Positions 11,579 to 21,317 of a stretch of DNA of 23,832 bases are shown in pieces. Source of the DNA: Candidatus Buchananbacteria bacterium. GTDB taxonomy: Bacteria > Patescibacteriota > Patescibacteriia > CAIXNZ01. The position numbers were made by a program, and so were the translations under genes. The DNA is taken from assembly GCA_030592165.1 (NCBI GenBank), contig JAUVKC010000010.1:1-23832 (forward strand), written 5' to 3'. The notes under the pieces are model-generated. The model saw only the letters and a program-made list of their open reading frames with translations, ran no database searches and was not told the DNA's origin. Each line of letters starts with the position of its first letter. Within the stretch, counting starts at the first letter, position 1.

Positions 11579-14500
11579 TTATTTTTTGAGTTTTTTAAAG
11601 CCTGTTCCAGCGGGTATCAAACGACCAATTATCACATTTTCTTTCAATCCTTCCAGATTATCAACCTTACCAGTAATAGCTGCATTGATTAAAACTCTTG
11701 AAGTCTCTTGAAACGAAGCTGCTGATAAGAAACTCTTAGTTGAAAGTGAAACCTTAGTGATTCCAAGAAATAATTCATCACCAGTAGCTACTTTATCTTT
11801 GGCTTTTAATTTATTATTTGCTTCATCATATTCTGTTTTTTCTACTATTTCACCTGGTAAGAGGTCTGTATCACCTGGATCCTTAACCAAGACTCTGCTA
11901 AACAACTGTTTAATAATTACTTCAATATGTTTTTCATTTAATTTCTGACCTTGTGAAGAGTAAATATACTGAATTTCTTTAACAATATATTTTTTCACCT
12001 CATCTTTACCACGAAGTTTGTATAATTGTTGTAAATCAAGACTACCTTCAGTTAATTGATCACCTTGTTTAACAAAATCACCGTCTTTAACCCAGATTCT
12101 GTATCCAGGCGGTATTAAGTATTCTTTTTCCTTTTCTGCATTAGTAATTACTTTAACTATTTTTTCTGTTAATTTAACAACACCGTCATTTTTGGCTTTT
12201 GTTGTTTTCTTACCCACTAAAAATAACGCGTCGCCTTTTTTAACCTTAGCACCTTCTTTTACTTTAATATCTGCTTTTGCGTCTTTAAGAGGATAAAGAT
12301 CTTCACCAATATCATCATATCTGATTTTGGCAATTTTATGACCAAATGTAGTTGAAAATAAAACTTTACCTTTGGCATCTACTACCTTTTTAGGAGCTTC
12401 ACTTATGGTAACAATACCATCTTCTTCTGCGACAAAAGCTTTTCTTTTTGGTGGACGTCCTTCAAATAATTCTTCAACTCGGGGTAAACCTTGAGTAATA
12501 TCATCACCACCAGCTACACCACCAGTATGAAAGGTTCTCATTGTTAGCTGGGTTCCTGGTTCACCAATACTTTGAGCTGCTATAACACCAACTGCAGCAC
12601 CTAATTCAACCATTTTATTATAACCTAAGTCATAACCATAGCATTTCTTACATACACCACGAGTTAATTTACAAGTTAAAACTGACCGTACAGTAATCCC
12701 TTCAAGGTCAATTTCTTTTTCTTTCAAAATTCGGACAATTTCATCACTAATTATACCATTCTTTTTCAAAATAACTTCATCGTTTTTTGGATCAACAATT
12801 TTTTCAAGGGTAACTCTACCCCAAACTCTTTCCATTAAATCAACCCCTATTTCTTCACTATCTGCTTTTGTATATTTCATGCCCTTTTTATCACCACAAT
12901 CATCTTCCTGAATAACCACATCCTGTGACACATCTACTAACCGACGAGTTAAATAACCAGCATTAGCTGTTCTCAAAGCAGTGTCAGATAAACCTTTTCT
13001 AGAACCATGAGTTGAAATAAAGTATTCCAAAACATCAAATCCTTCTTTAAAACTTGATTTAATTGGCAATTCAATAATTTCATTAGCTGGATTTGTTACC
13101 AAACCTTTCATCCCAACCATTTGAGTTACCTGCCCCCAAGAACCACGAGCTCCCGCAGTTACCATACTAAAAACTGGTCCGTTTTGATCAAGTTTTTCTT
13201 TTGATAATTGAATTATCTTATCTTTAATTTCAGTCCATATTTCAATAATCTTTGAATGTTTTTCACTTTTAGTTAACAACCCTTGTTGAAATTGAGTATT
13301 TAATTGATCAATAGCCTTATCTCCATCATTAATTAAAGTCTCTTTTTCTTCTAGTGACGGTAGGTCATCCATACCCCAAGAATAACCACTAACAGTTAAA
13401 TATCGATAACCCAATTCCTTAATATCATCCAAAAGCTGAGCAGTTTCCTCTGTACCTTTAATTTCAAGGGTGTATTTAATTATTGAGCCTAAATTCTTGG
13501 TACTAATTTGTTCATTATAATATGGTAAACCTTCAGGAATTATTCTATTAAAAAGGATTCTTCCAACATTAGTTTCAAATATTTCAGACTTTTTCTTACC
13601 AGGCAAGATAGCTCTTACTTTTATTTTTTCCTGAATAGTAATTACATTTGATTTATAGGCTAAAATAGCTTCTTGGAATGAAGAAAAAGCTTTTAATTTT
13701 TCACGAACATCTTTCAATCGAGTAATATAATAACAACCCCAAACAATATCCATTTTTGGTGTTGTAATTGGATTACCTGTAGCTGGTTTTAATAAATTCT
13801 TACTTGAAAGCATTAGTTCTTTAGCTTCTTCTTTAGCCTGCTCAGTTAGTGGTACATGGACTGCCATTTGGTCACCATCAAAGTCAGCATTAAACGCGCT
13901 ACAAACTAAAGGATGCAACTGAATAGCCTTACCTTCAATAAGTTTTGGTTTAAAAGCCTGAATACCAAGTCGATGAAGTGTTGGCGCACGATTTAATAAA
14001 ACATGAGCATCTTTAACTATTTCTTCCAAAATATCCCAAATTTCCGGTCGATTACTTTCAATAAATCTGTTTGCACTTCTTATATTATGAACATATTCTC
14101 TTTTAATCAACTGGCTTATGACAAAAGGTTTAAATAATTCCATAGCCATTTTCTTTGGTAAACCACAATTTTCCAAAGGCATAGTGGGACCAACAACAAT
14201 TACACTACGACCGGAATAATCAATACGTTTACCCAAAAGATTTTGGCGAAAACGTCCTTGTTTACCTTTTAAGATATCAGCGATTGATTTTAACTGTCTT
14301 TTTTGCCCTGTTGAAGCAGTTGTAGTCTTTGACTGACGAGCACTATTATCAATCAAAGCATCAACAGCCTCTTGAAGCATTCGTTTTTCATTACGAACAA
14401 TTACTTCCGGGGCATTTAAATCATTTAATTTTTTCAAACGATTATTACGGTTAATAACTCTTCGATAAAGATCATTAAGATCAGAAGTTGCAAAACGACC

Positions 14501-15466
14501 ACCATCTAATGGAACCATTGGTCTTAAATCTGGAGGAATCACCGGAATGGAATTCAAAATCATCCATTCTGGCCGTGTATCATTTTTAAATAAATTTTTC
14601 ACTAATTTTAATCTTTTGATAATTCTGTCTTTTTTTGCACCAACACTTTCTTCTCTTTCAGATTCCAAAGTCTTAATAGCTTTTTCAAGATCAATTTCAG
14701 CCAACAGGTTTCTAATAGCTTCAGCACCAATTTGAGCTTCAAAAAGATGACCAAACTTTAAAGAAAGATCCTGATAAGCATCTTCTGAAATAATTTTTTT
14801 GATTTTCAATTCTTTTAAATCAGATTCTGTTTTAGAAAATTCATCTTCTAGTTCTTGGACTGTTTCTTCTTTTTCTTTATTAATTGCAATGATCTTTTTG
14901 TCTTTAGCCTTAGGAGTTAAATTTGCATCTTTTTTTATTTGACTTACTTGATTCTTAAAATTACTTTCAAGTTGTTTTTTCTTTGATTTAAACTCTGTTT
15001 TTAATTGCTCTACGGCTTGAATTTTCAATTCTTCATCAACTTTAGTAACTATAAAATTAGCAAAATAAATAACTTTTTCTAAGTTTTGAGCAGACAAATC
15101 CAAAAGTAACCCTATTCGAGAAGGCACTCCTCTTAAAAACCAAATGTGAGATACTGGGGAAGCAAGTTCAATATGACCCATCCTTTCACGTCTGACAATT
15201 GAGTGGGTAACTTCAACACCACATTTATCACAAATAATACCCTTATATCTAATTTTTTTATATTTACCACAATAACACTCCCAATCCTTTGATGGACCAA
15301 AGATCTTTTCACAAAACAATCCATCTTTTTCTGGTTTTTGTGTTCTGTAATTTATTGTCTCTGGCTTTAAAATTTCACCATGAGACCAACCTTTAATAAC
15401 TTCTGGAGAAGCTATTTTGAGTTTAAGGCCATTAAACTCTAATGGTTTGGCTTGATTGAATATCAT
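11579..15466 (-). CDS. rpoC: RNA polymerase beta' subunit, 1295 aa
   Basis: Catalytic subunit of RNA polymerase. Seen: zinc-binding C64, C66, C79, C82 near the N-terminus; the active-site NADFDGDQMAVH with Asp 528, 530 and 532 chelating Mg; the bridge-helix and trigger-loop region including GEPGTQLTMRTFHTGGVAG; and the second zinc site made from DDCGDKK plus TCKLTRGVCKKC. Length is within the usual bacterial range. Residues about 143-222, between FANFIVT and the EDAYQDLSLKFGHLFEAQIGAEAI segment, form a highly charged coiled-coil-like insertion where many beta' subunits have only a short linker. It is 29 bp downstream of rpoB and shares its transcript; a strong terminator follows. Confidence 0.98.
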   Translation of the reverse strand: MIFNQAKPLEFNGLKLKIASPEVIKGWSHGEILKPETINYRTQKPEKDGLFCEKIFGPSKDWECYCGKYKKIRYKGIICDKCGVEVTHSIVRRERMGHIELASPVSHIWFLRGVPSRIGLLLDLSAQNLEKVIYFANFIVTKVDEELKIQAVEQLKTEFKSKKKQLESNFKNQVSQIKKDANLTPKAKDKKIIAINKEKEETVQELEDEFSKTESDLKELKIKKIISEDAYQDLSLKFGHLFEAQIGAEAIRNLLAEIDLEKAIKTLESEREESVGAKKDRIIKRLKLVKNLFKNDTRPEWMILNSIPVIPPDLRPMVPLDGGRFATSDLNDLYRRVINRNNRLKKLNDLNAPEVIVRNEKRMLQEAVDALIDNSARQSKTTTASTGQKRQLKSIADILKGKQGRFRQNLLGKRIDYSGRSVIVVGPTMPLENCGLPKKMAMELFKPFVISQLIKREYVHNIRSANRFIESNRPEIWDILEEIVKDAHVLLNRAPTLHRLGIQAFKPKLIEGKAIQLHPLVCSAFNADFDGDQMAVHVPLTEQAKEEAKELMLSSKNLLKPATGNPITTPKMDIVWGCYYITRLKDVREKLKAFSSFQEAILAYKSNVITIQEKIKVRAILPGKKKSEIFETNVGRILFNRIIPEGLPYYNEQISTKNLGSIIKYTLEIKGTEETAQLLDDIKELGYRYLTVSGYSWGMDDLPSLEEKETLINDGDKAIDQLNTQFQQGLLTKSEKHSKIIEIWTEIKDKIIQLSKEKLDQNGPVFSMVTAGARGSWGQVTQMVGMKGLVTNPANEIIELPIKSSFKEGFDVLEYFISTHGSRKGLSDTALRTANAGYLTRRLVDVSQDVVIQEDDCGDKKGMKYTKADSEEIGVDLMERVWGRVTLEKIVDPKNDEVILKKNGIISDEIVRILKEKEIDLEGITVRSVLTCKLTRGVCKKCYGYDLGYNKMVELGAAVGVIAAQSIGEPGTQLTMRTFHTGGVAGGDDITQGLPRVEELFEGRPPKRKAFVAEEDGIVTISEAPKKVVDAKGKVLFSTTFGHKIAKIRYDDIGEDLYPLKDAKADIKVKEGAKVKKGDALFLVGKKTTKAKNDGVVKLTEKIVKVITNAEKEKEYLIPPGYRIWVKDGDFVKQGDQLTEGSLDLQQLYKLRGKDEVKKYIVKEIQYIYSSQGQKLNEKHIEVIIKQLFSRVLVKDPGDTDLLPGEIVEKTEYDEANNKLKAKDKVATGDELFLGITKVSLSTKSFLSAASFQETSRVLINAAITGKVDNLEGLKENVIIGRLIPAGTGFKKLKK

Positions 15467-15495
15467 TAGTTTAAATATTATTAATAAATATTATA

Positions 15496-18400
15496 TTATC
15501 TTTTGAATTTTGGAGCTTTGGTTGAATCTTGAATTGCCTTACCATCTTTTAAAAGTTCCACATCTAAACCTAAGCCTTTTAATTCTCTAACAAGAACATT
15601 AAAAGATTCAGGAATATTTAATTTTCTGATAGGCTCACCCTTAATAATAGATTCATAAGCTTTAGAACGACCAGGCACGTCATCTGATTTAATAGTCAAA
15701 ATTTCTTGTAAGGTATGGGCAGCGCCATAAGCTTCTAAGGCCCAAACTTCCATTTCTCCAAATCTTTGTCCACCAAACTGAGCTTTACCACCTAATGGCT
15801 GTTGTGTGATCAACGAGTAAGGTCCAATTGATCTTTGATGAATCTTATCTTCAACCATATGGTTTAATTTCAACATATATTTGTAACCAACTGTTGTTTT
15901 TTGATGAAAAGGTTCACCTGTTCTACCATCATATAATGTTAATTTACCGTCTTGACTAAATCCTGCTTGTTTCAATAAATCTTTAATTTGCTTTTCTGTC
16001 ACACCGAAAAAAACAGGTGACGCGATTTTAAAACCTAATTTTTGAACAGCCAAACCTAGATGAGTTTCTAAGACCTGGCCAAGGTTCATACGAGAAACTA
16101 CCCCTAATGGACTTAAAATAACATCAATTGGCTTACCGTCCTCTAAAAATGGCATATCTGCAACTGGCACAACTCTTGAAATAATACCTTTATTACCATG
16201 CCGTCCGGACATCTTATCCCCTACCTGAATTTTTCTCAAATCCGCAACTGAAACCTGAATCATTTCGATTACGCCTGGTGATAATTTATCACCTTTTTCT
16301 TGTGAAAACAATTTTACATCAATTACTTTACCATGGTCACCATGTTCCAAATATAATGAAGAGTCACGGACATCTCTGGCTTTTTCACCAAAAATAGCTC
16401 TTAATAATTTTTCTTCAGCTGAAAGTTCTGTTTCACCTTTCGGGGTGATTTTACCAACTAAAATATCTCCGGAAGCGACTTCTGCTCCGACTCTAATAAT
16501 TCCTTTTTCATCTAAATTCTTTAATTTTTCTTCACCAATATTAGGGATATCTGAAGTTACAACTTCTGCACCTAATTTTGTTTCTCGGACTTCGACTTGA
16601 TAATTCTCAATATGGATAGATGTATATAAATCTCTTTGAACTACTCTTTCAGAAATAATGATAGCATCTTCGTAGTTATAACCGCTCCAAGACATAAAAG
16701 CAACCAGAACATTTTGGCCAAGTGATACTTCTCCGTCATTAATTGCCGGACCGTCTGAAAGTACATCACCTTTTTTAACTTTTTGTCCTTTTTCTATTGT
16801 CGGATGTTGATTAATACAAGTAGATGCATTTGATCTTCTAAATTTATTTAAATCAAAATGAGTTAATTTTCCATTATCTTCAAGCAACTCTATATGAGCA
16901 CCATCAACTGCAGTAATTTTACCACTTGATTTAGCTATAACTACATGACCAGAATAAAAAGCAGCCATTCTCTCAATACCAGTACCAACATATGGTGAAT
17001 CAGGCTTAATGCAAGGCACAGCCTGACGTTGCATGTTTGTTCCCATCAAAGCACGTACAGCGTCATCATTTTCCAAAAACGGAATACATGAGGTTGAAAT
17101 ACTTACAATTTGATTTGAAGCCACATCAATAAAATCAATCTGACCAATGTCAGCAACATCTGGCTTACCAAATTTTCTTACGTCTGCTTTTTCATTTAAA
17201 AAATTACCTTTTTCATCAATTGGAGTTGTAGCAGCAGTAGTAATAGATCTTTCTTCTTCTAAAGCATTAATATAAATGATTTCATCTGTAACTTTTGCCT
17301 TAGCTTCAAAATTAACATTATTATCTCTAAGATTATCAATAATTTGTTTTGAAATTTTTTGACCCTTTTTATACGTTTTCTTTGTAGTAGGATCGGTAAC
17401 ATTTTTAGTTAAAATTCTTTGGACTATTCTATATGGAGTTTCAACAAATCCATATTCATTTATCTTGGCATAGCTGGCCAAATGACCTACTAAACCAATA
17501 TTTGGACCTTCAGAAGTCGCGATAGGACAAATTCTACCATAATGAGTAGTATGCACATCACGAACTTCAAACCCAGCTCTTTCTCTTGAAAGACCACCTG
17601 GTCCCATAGCTGAAATTCTTCTTTTATGTTCAAGTTCTGCTAGAGGATTAACTTGATCCATAAATTGAGATAACTGTGAAGACATGAAAAACTCTTTAAC
17701 TACACCCATAACTGGTTTTGCATTGATCAGTCTACCAGGTGACATTGTTTCAATATCAACAGTACTCATTTTATCACGAACAATTCTTTCCATTCTGGCC
17801 AAACCAATCCTGAATTTATTTTGAATCAATTCACCAACAGCCCGAATTCTTCTGTTTGATAAATGATCAATATCATCCGGATCTTCTTGAGTAATATTCA
17901 AACGAATAATTTCTTTAATTACATCAATCAAATCATCTCTTCTTAGAACTCTTGTCTCTGGAGTATTTGGTATATCATATTTAAATCTTTGATTAATTTT
18001 ATAACGACCCACTTTACCAAAATCATATCTTTCAAATTTGAAAAACATTGAATAAATTAATGATTTAGCATTATCAGGAGTAGCTAAATCACCTGGTCTA
18101 ATTCTTTTATACACTTCGATCAAACCTTCGTCTTCATTTATAGCTGTATCTTTTTCTAAAGTATTTTGAATATATCTTGTGCCTGGACTGTTGTCTGCAT
18201 CTTTAAATAAAGCTAAAATTTCTTCATCTGTTGAATAACCAAAAGCTCGAAAAAGTGAAGTTATAGCAACTTTTCTTTTACGATCAATTTTTACCCATAT
18301 AATATTATTAGTATCAGTTTCAATTTCTAACCAAGCACCTCGATTTGGAATAACTTTAGCACCATAATATCTTTTACCTCTAATATAATTGGAAGTAAAA

Positions 18401-18852
18401 AAGACCCCCGATGAACGGATGATCTGCGAAACAACTGATCTTTCGATACCATTAATAATAAATGTACCTCGATCAGTCATTAAAGGAAAATCTCCAAGAA
18501 AAATTTCTTGTTCTTTCTTTTTCTTATCTTTACTATTATTCAAAACAGCCTTGACTCTCAAAGGTGCTTCAAAGGTTACATTTTTTTCTTTAGAAGTAGT
18601 TTCATCAAATTTTGGCTCATCTAAATAATAATCTTTGAAAGATAATTCTAATTCACGACCACCAAAATCTTTAATCGGTGAAATTTCTTCAAAAAGTTCT
18701 TTTAATCCTTGTTTAATAAACCATTCATATGATGTCTTTTGCACTTCAACTAAATCCGGCAATTGCATGGCCTCATGAAAAGTAGTTAAAAATTTTCTCG
18801 GCAAAACTTTTGTTTTACCGTTAGCTTTAATAATTGATTTTTTGGAAGACAT
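15496..18852 (-). CDS. rpoB: RNA polymerase beta subunit, 1118 aa
   Basis: Core RNA polymerase subunit. It matches the family throughout: DLVEVQKTSYEWFIKQGL near the start, the rifampicin region SSQLSQFMDQVNPLAELEHKRRISAMGPGGL, GLVGHLASYAKINEYGF, GYNYEDAIIISERVV, KITPKGETELSAEEKLLRAIFGEKARDVRD, GDKMSGRHGNKGIIS and the C-terminal LGGKAQFGGQRFGEMEVWALEAYGAAHTLQE. Length is typical of compact beta subunits. Rifampicin-pocket residues look like the sensitive form, though I did not check every position. It is not linked here to rplJL, unlike the common arrangement. No usable Shine-Dalgarno sequence precedes ATG 18852; a terminator-like hairpin ends next to the start codon. Confidence 0.98.
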   Translation of the reverse strand: MSSKKSIIKANGKTKVLPRKFLTTFHEAMQLPDLVEVQKTSYEWFIKQGLKELFEEISPIKDFGGRELELSFKDYYLDEPKFDETTSKEKNVTFEAPLRVKAVLNNSKDKKKKEQEIFLGDFPLMTDRGTFIINGIERSVVSQIIRSSGVFFTSNYIRGKRYYGAKVIPNRGAWLEIETDTNNIIWVKIDRKRKVAITSLFRAFGYSTDEEILALFKDADNSPGTRYIQNTLEKDTAINEDEGLIEVYKRIRPGDLATPDNAKSLIYSMFFKFERYDFGKVGRYKINQRFKYDIPNTPETRVLRRDDLIDVIKEIIRLNITQEDPDDIDHLSNRRIRAVGELIQNKFRIGLARMERIVRDKMSTVDIETMSPGRLINAKPVMGVVKEFFMSSQLSQFMDQVNPLAELEHKRRISAMGPGGLSRERAGFEVRDVHTTHYGRICPIATSEGPNIGLVGHLASYAKINEYGFVETPYRIVQRILTKNVTDPTTKKTYKKGQKISKQIIDNLRDNNVNFEAKAKVTDEIIYINALEEERSITTAATTPIDEKGNFLNEKADVRKFGKPDVADIGQIDFIDVASNQIVSISTSCIPFLENDDAVRALMGTNMQRQAVPCIKPDSPYVGTGIERMAAFYSGHVVIAKSSGKITAVDGAHIELLEDNGKLTHFDLNKFRRSNASTCINQHPTIEKGQKVKKGDVLSDGPAINDGEVSLGQNVLVAFMSWSGYNYEDAIIISERVVQRDLYTSIHIENYQVEVRETKLGAEVVTSDIPNIGEEKLKNLDEKGIIRVGAEVASGDILVGKITPKGETELSAEEKLLRAIFGEKARDVRDSSLYLEHGDHGKVIDVKLFSQEKGDKLSPGVIEMIQVSVADLRKIQVGDKMSGRHGNKGIISRVVPVADMPFLEDGKPIDVILSPLGVVSRMNLGQVLETHLGLAVQKLGFKIASPVFFGVTEKQIKDLLKQAGFSQDGKLTLYDGRTGEPFHQKTTVGYKYMLKLNHMVEDKIHQRSIGPYSLITQQPLGGKAQFGGQRFGEMEVWALEAYGAAHTLQEILTIKSDDVPGRSKAYESIIKGEPIRKLNIPESFNVLVRELKGLGLDVELLKDGKAIQDSTKAPKFKR

Positions 18853-18886
18853 AAAAAATAGCTCGCCTCCCGTCTTGCCCGGCGAG
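18853..18886 (-). promoter_or_regulatory. Attenuator-like hairpin abutting the rpoB start
   Basis: Minus strand CTCGCC-13 nt-GGCGAG (18862-18867 with 18881-18886), then CTA and T6 directly before ATG. It has the form of an intrinsic terminator and also brings a GGGAGG sequence into the hairpin. Confidence 0.5.
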
Positions 18887-18985
18887 TTGTATTAAAGAAT
18901 TAGTATTTAATTTTGAGGATATATTGTTTGACCCACTAATTTGTGCTTATTTTTTAATCAATAGCGGGAAATTCCTAGTGCGTAC

Positions 18986-19014
18986 ATTTTAACAAATAAT
19001 GAATATCTTGTCAA
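18986..19014 (-). promoter_or_regulatory. rpoBC promoter
   Basis: -35 TTGACA (19009-19014), 17-bp spacer ending in an extended TGT, -10 TAAAAT (18986-18991). The start near 18979 gives a leader of about 127 nt. Confidence 0.8.
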
Positions 19015-19050
19015 GAAAAAAGTTATAGTATACAATATAATACGGTAAGG

Positions 19051-19134
19051 GGTAATGGGTAATGAGTAAAAATGCTATAATACCACTACTAATTACTCAT
19101 TGCCCAATACCATATTACTATATTACTCATTACC
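19051..19134. repeat. Inverted and repeated GGTAATGRGTAA-type intergenic element
   Basis: 19051-19068 and 19094-19111 are inverted copies (16 of 18 pairs); a third partial copy, TACTCATTACC, lies at 19124-19134, just before rbfA. It looks like a dispersed intergenic repeat able to form a hairpin. A possible rbfA -10 (TATAAT, 19036-19041) lies upstream without a good -35. Confidence 0.6.
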
Positions 19135-19145
19135 ATATTTATATT

Positions 19146-19478
19146 ATGTCTGAACGAGTCTTAAAACTAAATCAATTAATCAAAAATCAGCTAGGACAGA
19201 TAATTATCCGGGAAATTGAACTCCCAAACGAATGCCTAGTTACTATTACTCGAGTAGAAATAACTCCTGATATTAAAGTTGCTAAAATATTTATCAGTGT
19301 TCTTCCTGAAAATTTTCGCGGGACAGCCTTGGCAATATTGCGTAAAAATAATAAAACTCTATATACTCAGTTAAAAAAACAGGTTAAAACAAAATTTACT
19401 CCTAATCTGCAATTTTTAATTGACGATCAGCAGGCTTATGCTACTGAGATCGACAAACTGCTTGACGAAATAAGCTAA
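19146..19478 (+). CDS. rbfA: Ribosome-binding factor A, 110 aa
   Basis: Small KH-like protein that assists maturation of the 30S subunit (16S rRNA 5' end). Typical features: SERVLKLNQLIKNQLGQIIIREIELPN at the N-terminus, VTITRVEITPDIKVAKIFISVLP, and a C-terminal FTPNLQFLIDDQQAYATEIDKLLDEI, where the family usually has a P-x-L-x-F-x-x-D segment. The start is ATG 19146; the longer open frame upstream runs through the intergenic repeat and is not coding. No Shine-Dalgarno sequence. It is followed after 90 bp by nrnA, a frequent neighbour of rbfA. Confidence 0.93.
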   Translation: MSERVLKLNQLIKNQLGQIIIREIELPNECLVTITRVEITPDIKVAKIFISVLPENFRGTALAILRKNNKTLYTQLKKQVKTKFTPNLQFLIDDQQAYATEIDKLLDEIS

Positions 19479-19568
19479 CTTTGATACTTTTATAAATTCC
19501 AAATGACTAATTTAAAATTTAATCATTAAATCATTGATTTGTCATTTATAATTTGTAATTTACCAATC

Positions 19569-20540
19569 ATGCCTTATAAAACCAACGCCCGACAAATATT
19601 GACTGCGATAAGTGGGGCCAATCATATTCTTTTAATTTCACATGAAAAACCTGATGGAGATACACTTGGGGCATCTTTAGCTATGTCTAAATTTCTGGAA
19701 AAGGAAAAAATAGTCCATAAACATTTTTGTGCTGACAAACATGCCCCTTATTTTGATTACTTGCCAAAAATAGAAAATGTAATTAATGATTATAAAGAAA
19801 TTAATCTTGCTGATCATGATCTGATTATTACTTTGGATTGTGGCGATATTAGAAGAACGACTATACATGAAGATTTAAACTTATTTAATGATAAAACTAT
19901 TATCATTAATATCGATCACCATGAATCTAATGACCTTTTTGGTCATCACAACCTAGTAGTGACCAATGCTTCCTCAACTAGTGAAATAATGTATAAATTT
20001 TTTGAATTTCACCAAATTAAAATCGATAAATACATGGCCACTAGTCTTTTAACCGGTATTATTACTGATACAATGAATTTTTCTAACGCAGCAACCAATA
20101 ATGATAGTTTAAAAATCGCCGCCACACTTTTAAAAAGAGGTGCGCGTGTAAATAAAATAATCAGTCAAGTTTCAGGTAATAAAAATCTAAACTCACTAAA
20201 ACTATGGGGAACTGTTTTAGCCAGATTACAATTAAATGAACAATACAATTTTGCCTACACAGTTATAACCCAAAAAGACTTACAAGAAAATAAAATTTCC
20301 GCTGAAGAAGCTCGTGACGGTTTAGCTAATTTTTTAAGCATGTTAAATGATGTTAATTTTATTTTGGTTTTAACTGAAGAAGAAAATGAAATAATTAAGG
20401 GTAGTTTACGTACTACTAAAGACAACGTGGACGTAGCGAAAATGGCCAATGCTTTTGGTGGTGGTGGTCATAAAAAAGCTGCCGGATTCACAACTAAAGG
20501 CAAATTAATTGAAACCACCACGGGTTGGCAAGTTGAATAA
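19569..20540 (+). CDS. nrnA: DHH-family oligoribonuclease / pAp phosphatase (NrnA-like), 323 aa
   Basis: DHH/DHHA1 phosphoesterase that degrades very short RNAs and dephosphorylates pAp. Motifs: ISHEKPDGDTLGAS (H25, D29, D31), LDCGD (D90), IDHHES (D116-H117-H118), a middle TGIITDTMNFSN segment supplying a further metal Asp, and the DHHA1 signature FGGGGHKKAAGF (GGGGH at 297-301). Length is normal (310-330). ATG 19569 is chosen; an in-frame TTG at 19539 only extends into an AT-rich intergenic repeat. The gene lies between rbfA and clpP; the clpP promoter begins within its last codons. Confidence 0.92.
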   Translation: MPYKTNARQILTAISGANHILLISHEKPDGDTLGASLAMSKFLEKEKIVHKHFCADKHAPYFDYLPKIENVINDYKEINLADHDLIITLDCGDIRRTTIHEDLNLFNDKTIIINIDHHESNDLFGHHNLVVTNASSTSEIMYKFFEFHQIKIDKYMATSLLTGIITDTMNFSNAATNNDSLKIAATLLKRGARVNKIISQVSGNKNLNSLKLWGTVLARLQLNEQYNFAYTVITQKDLQENKISAEEARDGLANFLSMLNDVNFILVLTEEENEIIKGSLRTTKDNVDVAKMANAFGGGGHKKAAGFTTKGKLIETTTGWQVE

Positions 20541-20553
20541 TTTTTGTTATAAT
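20525..20553 (+). promoter_or_regulatory. clpP promoter
   Basis: -35 TTGGCA (20525-20530, inside the nrnA 3' end), 17-bp spacer ending in an extended TGT, consensus -10 TATAAT (20548-20553). Confidence 0.75.
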
Positions 20554-20582
20554 AATAATCTAAAGATTAATGCTAATTTTCG

Positions 20583-20629
20583 AATACAGACGAATGGCAC
20601 GAATATTATTCGCAACATTCACATGTATT
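20583..20629. repeat. Imperfect inverted repeat in the clpP leader
   Basis: AATACA/TGTATT outside, GAATG/CATTC in the middle and CGAATA/TATTCG inside. It is built from the recurring phrase CGAAT also seen near 5940-5990, so it is probably another dispersed intergenic repeat, here transcribed as part of the clpP leader. Confidence 0.5.
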
Positions 20630-20666
20630 TGTGTCATTAGTATTATATTAATCAATAAATAAAAAT

Positions 20667-21272
20667 ATGACTAAAAGCAATCAAACACCAAGAAATTCAT
20701 ATCTAATCCCAACTGTAGTTGAAAAATCAAGCTATGGCGAAAGAGCTTATGATATTTATTCTCGATTATTAAAAGAAAGAATAATTTTTCTTGGTTCCCC
20801 AATTGATGATGCAGTTGCCAATACTGTAATTGCTCAATTACTTTTCTTAGAATCTGAAGATCCAAAAAAAGATATTAAACTCTATATTAATTCACCAGGA
20901 GGTTCTGTCACAGCAGGCCTGGCTATTTATGACACCATGCAATACATTAAACCTGATGTTTCAACTATTTGTATAGGTATTGCTGCTTCAATGGGTGCTG
21001 TTTTACTTGCAGCCGGTGAAAAAGGCAAAAGACTTACTTTACCAAACTCAGAAGTCATGATTCATCAAATAATGGGCGGTGCCGAAGGACAGGCTACTGA
21101 CATAAAAATTAGAGCTGAGCATATTTTAAAGATTAAAGAGAGGTTAAATGAAATTTTAGCCAAACACACAGGACAAACTAAAGCTAAAGTAGAAAAAGAC
21201 ACTGATCGTGACTACTATATGAGTGCAGATGAAGCCTTAAAATACGGTTTAGTTGATAAAATCATCAAATAA
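20667..21272 (+). CDS. clpP: ATP-dependent Clp protease proteolytic subunit, 201 aa
   Basis: Serine protease that forms a double-heptamer barrel and degrades proteins fed by Clp ATPases. The catalytic triad is visible: Ser108 in GIAASMGAVLL, His133 in EVMIHQIMGG and Asp182 in TDRDYYMSADEA. Further family markers are RLLKERIIFLG, LYINSPGGSVTAGLAIYDTMQYI and YGLVDKII. Length is typical. The start is ATG 20667 without a Shine-Dalgarno sequence. No Clp ATPase gene or trigger factor gene is adjacent in the window. Confidence 0.97.
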   Translation: MTKSNQTPRNSYLIPTVVEKSSYGERAYDIYSRLLKERIIFLGSPIDDAVANTVIAQLLFLESEDPKKDIKLYINSPGGSVTAGLAIYDTMQYIKPDVSTICIGIAASMGAVLLAAGEKGKRLTLPNSEVMIHQIMGGAEGQATDIKIRAEHILKIKERLNEILAKHTGQTKAKVEKDTDRDYYMSADEALKYGLVDKIIK

Positions 21273-21285
21273 CGACCTCATTCTC

Positions 21286-21314
21286 TTGACAAGTAACAAG
21301 CGATATGATAAACT
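21286..21314 (+). promoter_or_regulatory. Promoter of the post-clpP RNA
   Basis: -35 TTGACA (21286-21291), 17-bp spacer ending in an extended TGA, -10 TAAACT (21309-21314). It begins only 14 bp after the clpP stop, so the unit is independent of clpP. Start near 21320. Confidence 0.75.
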
Positions 21315-21317
21315 TAT

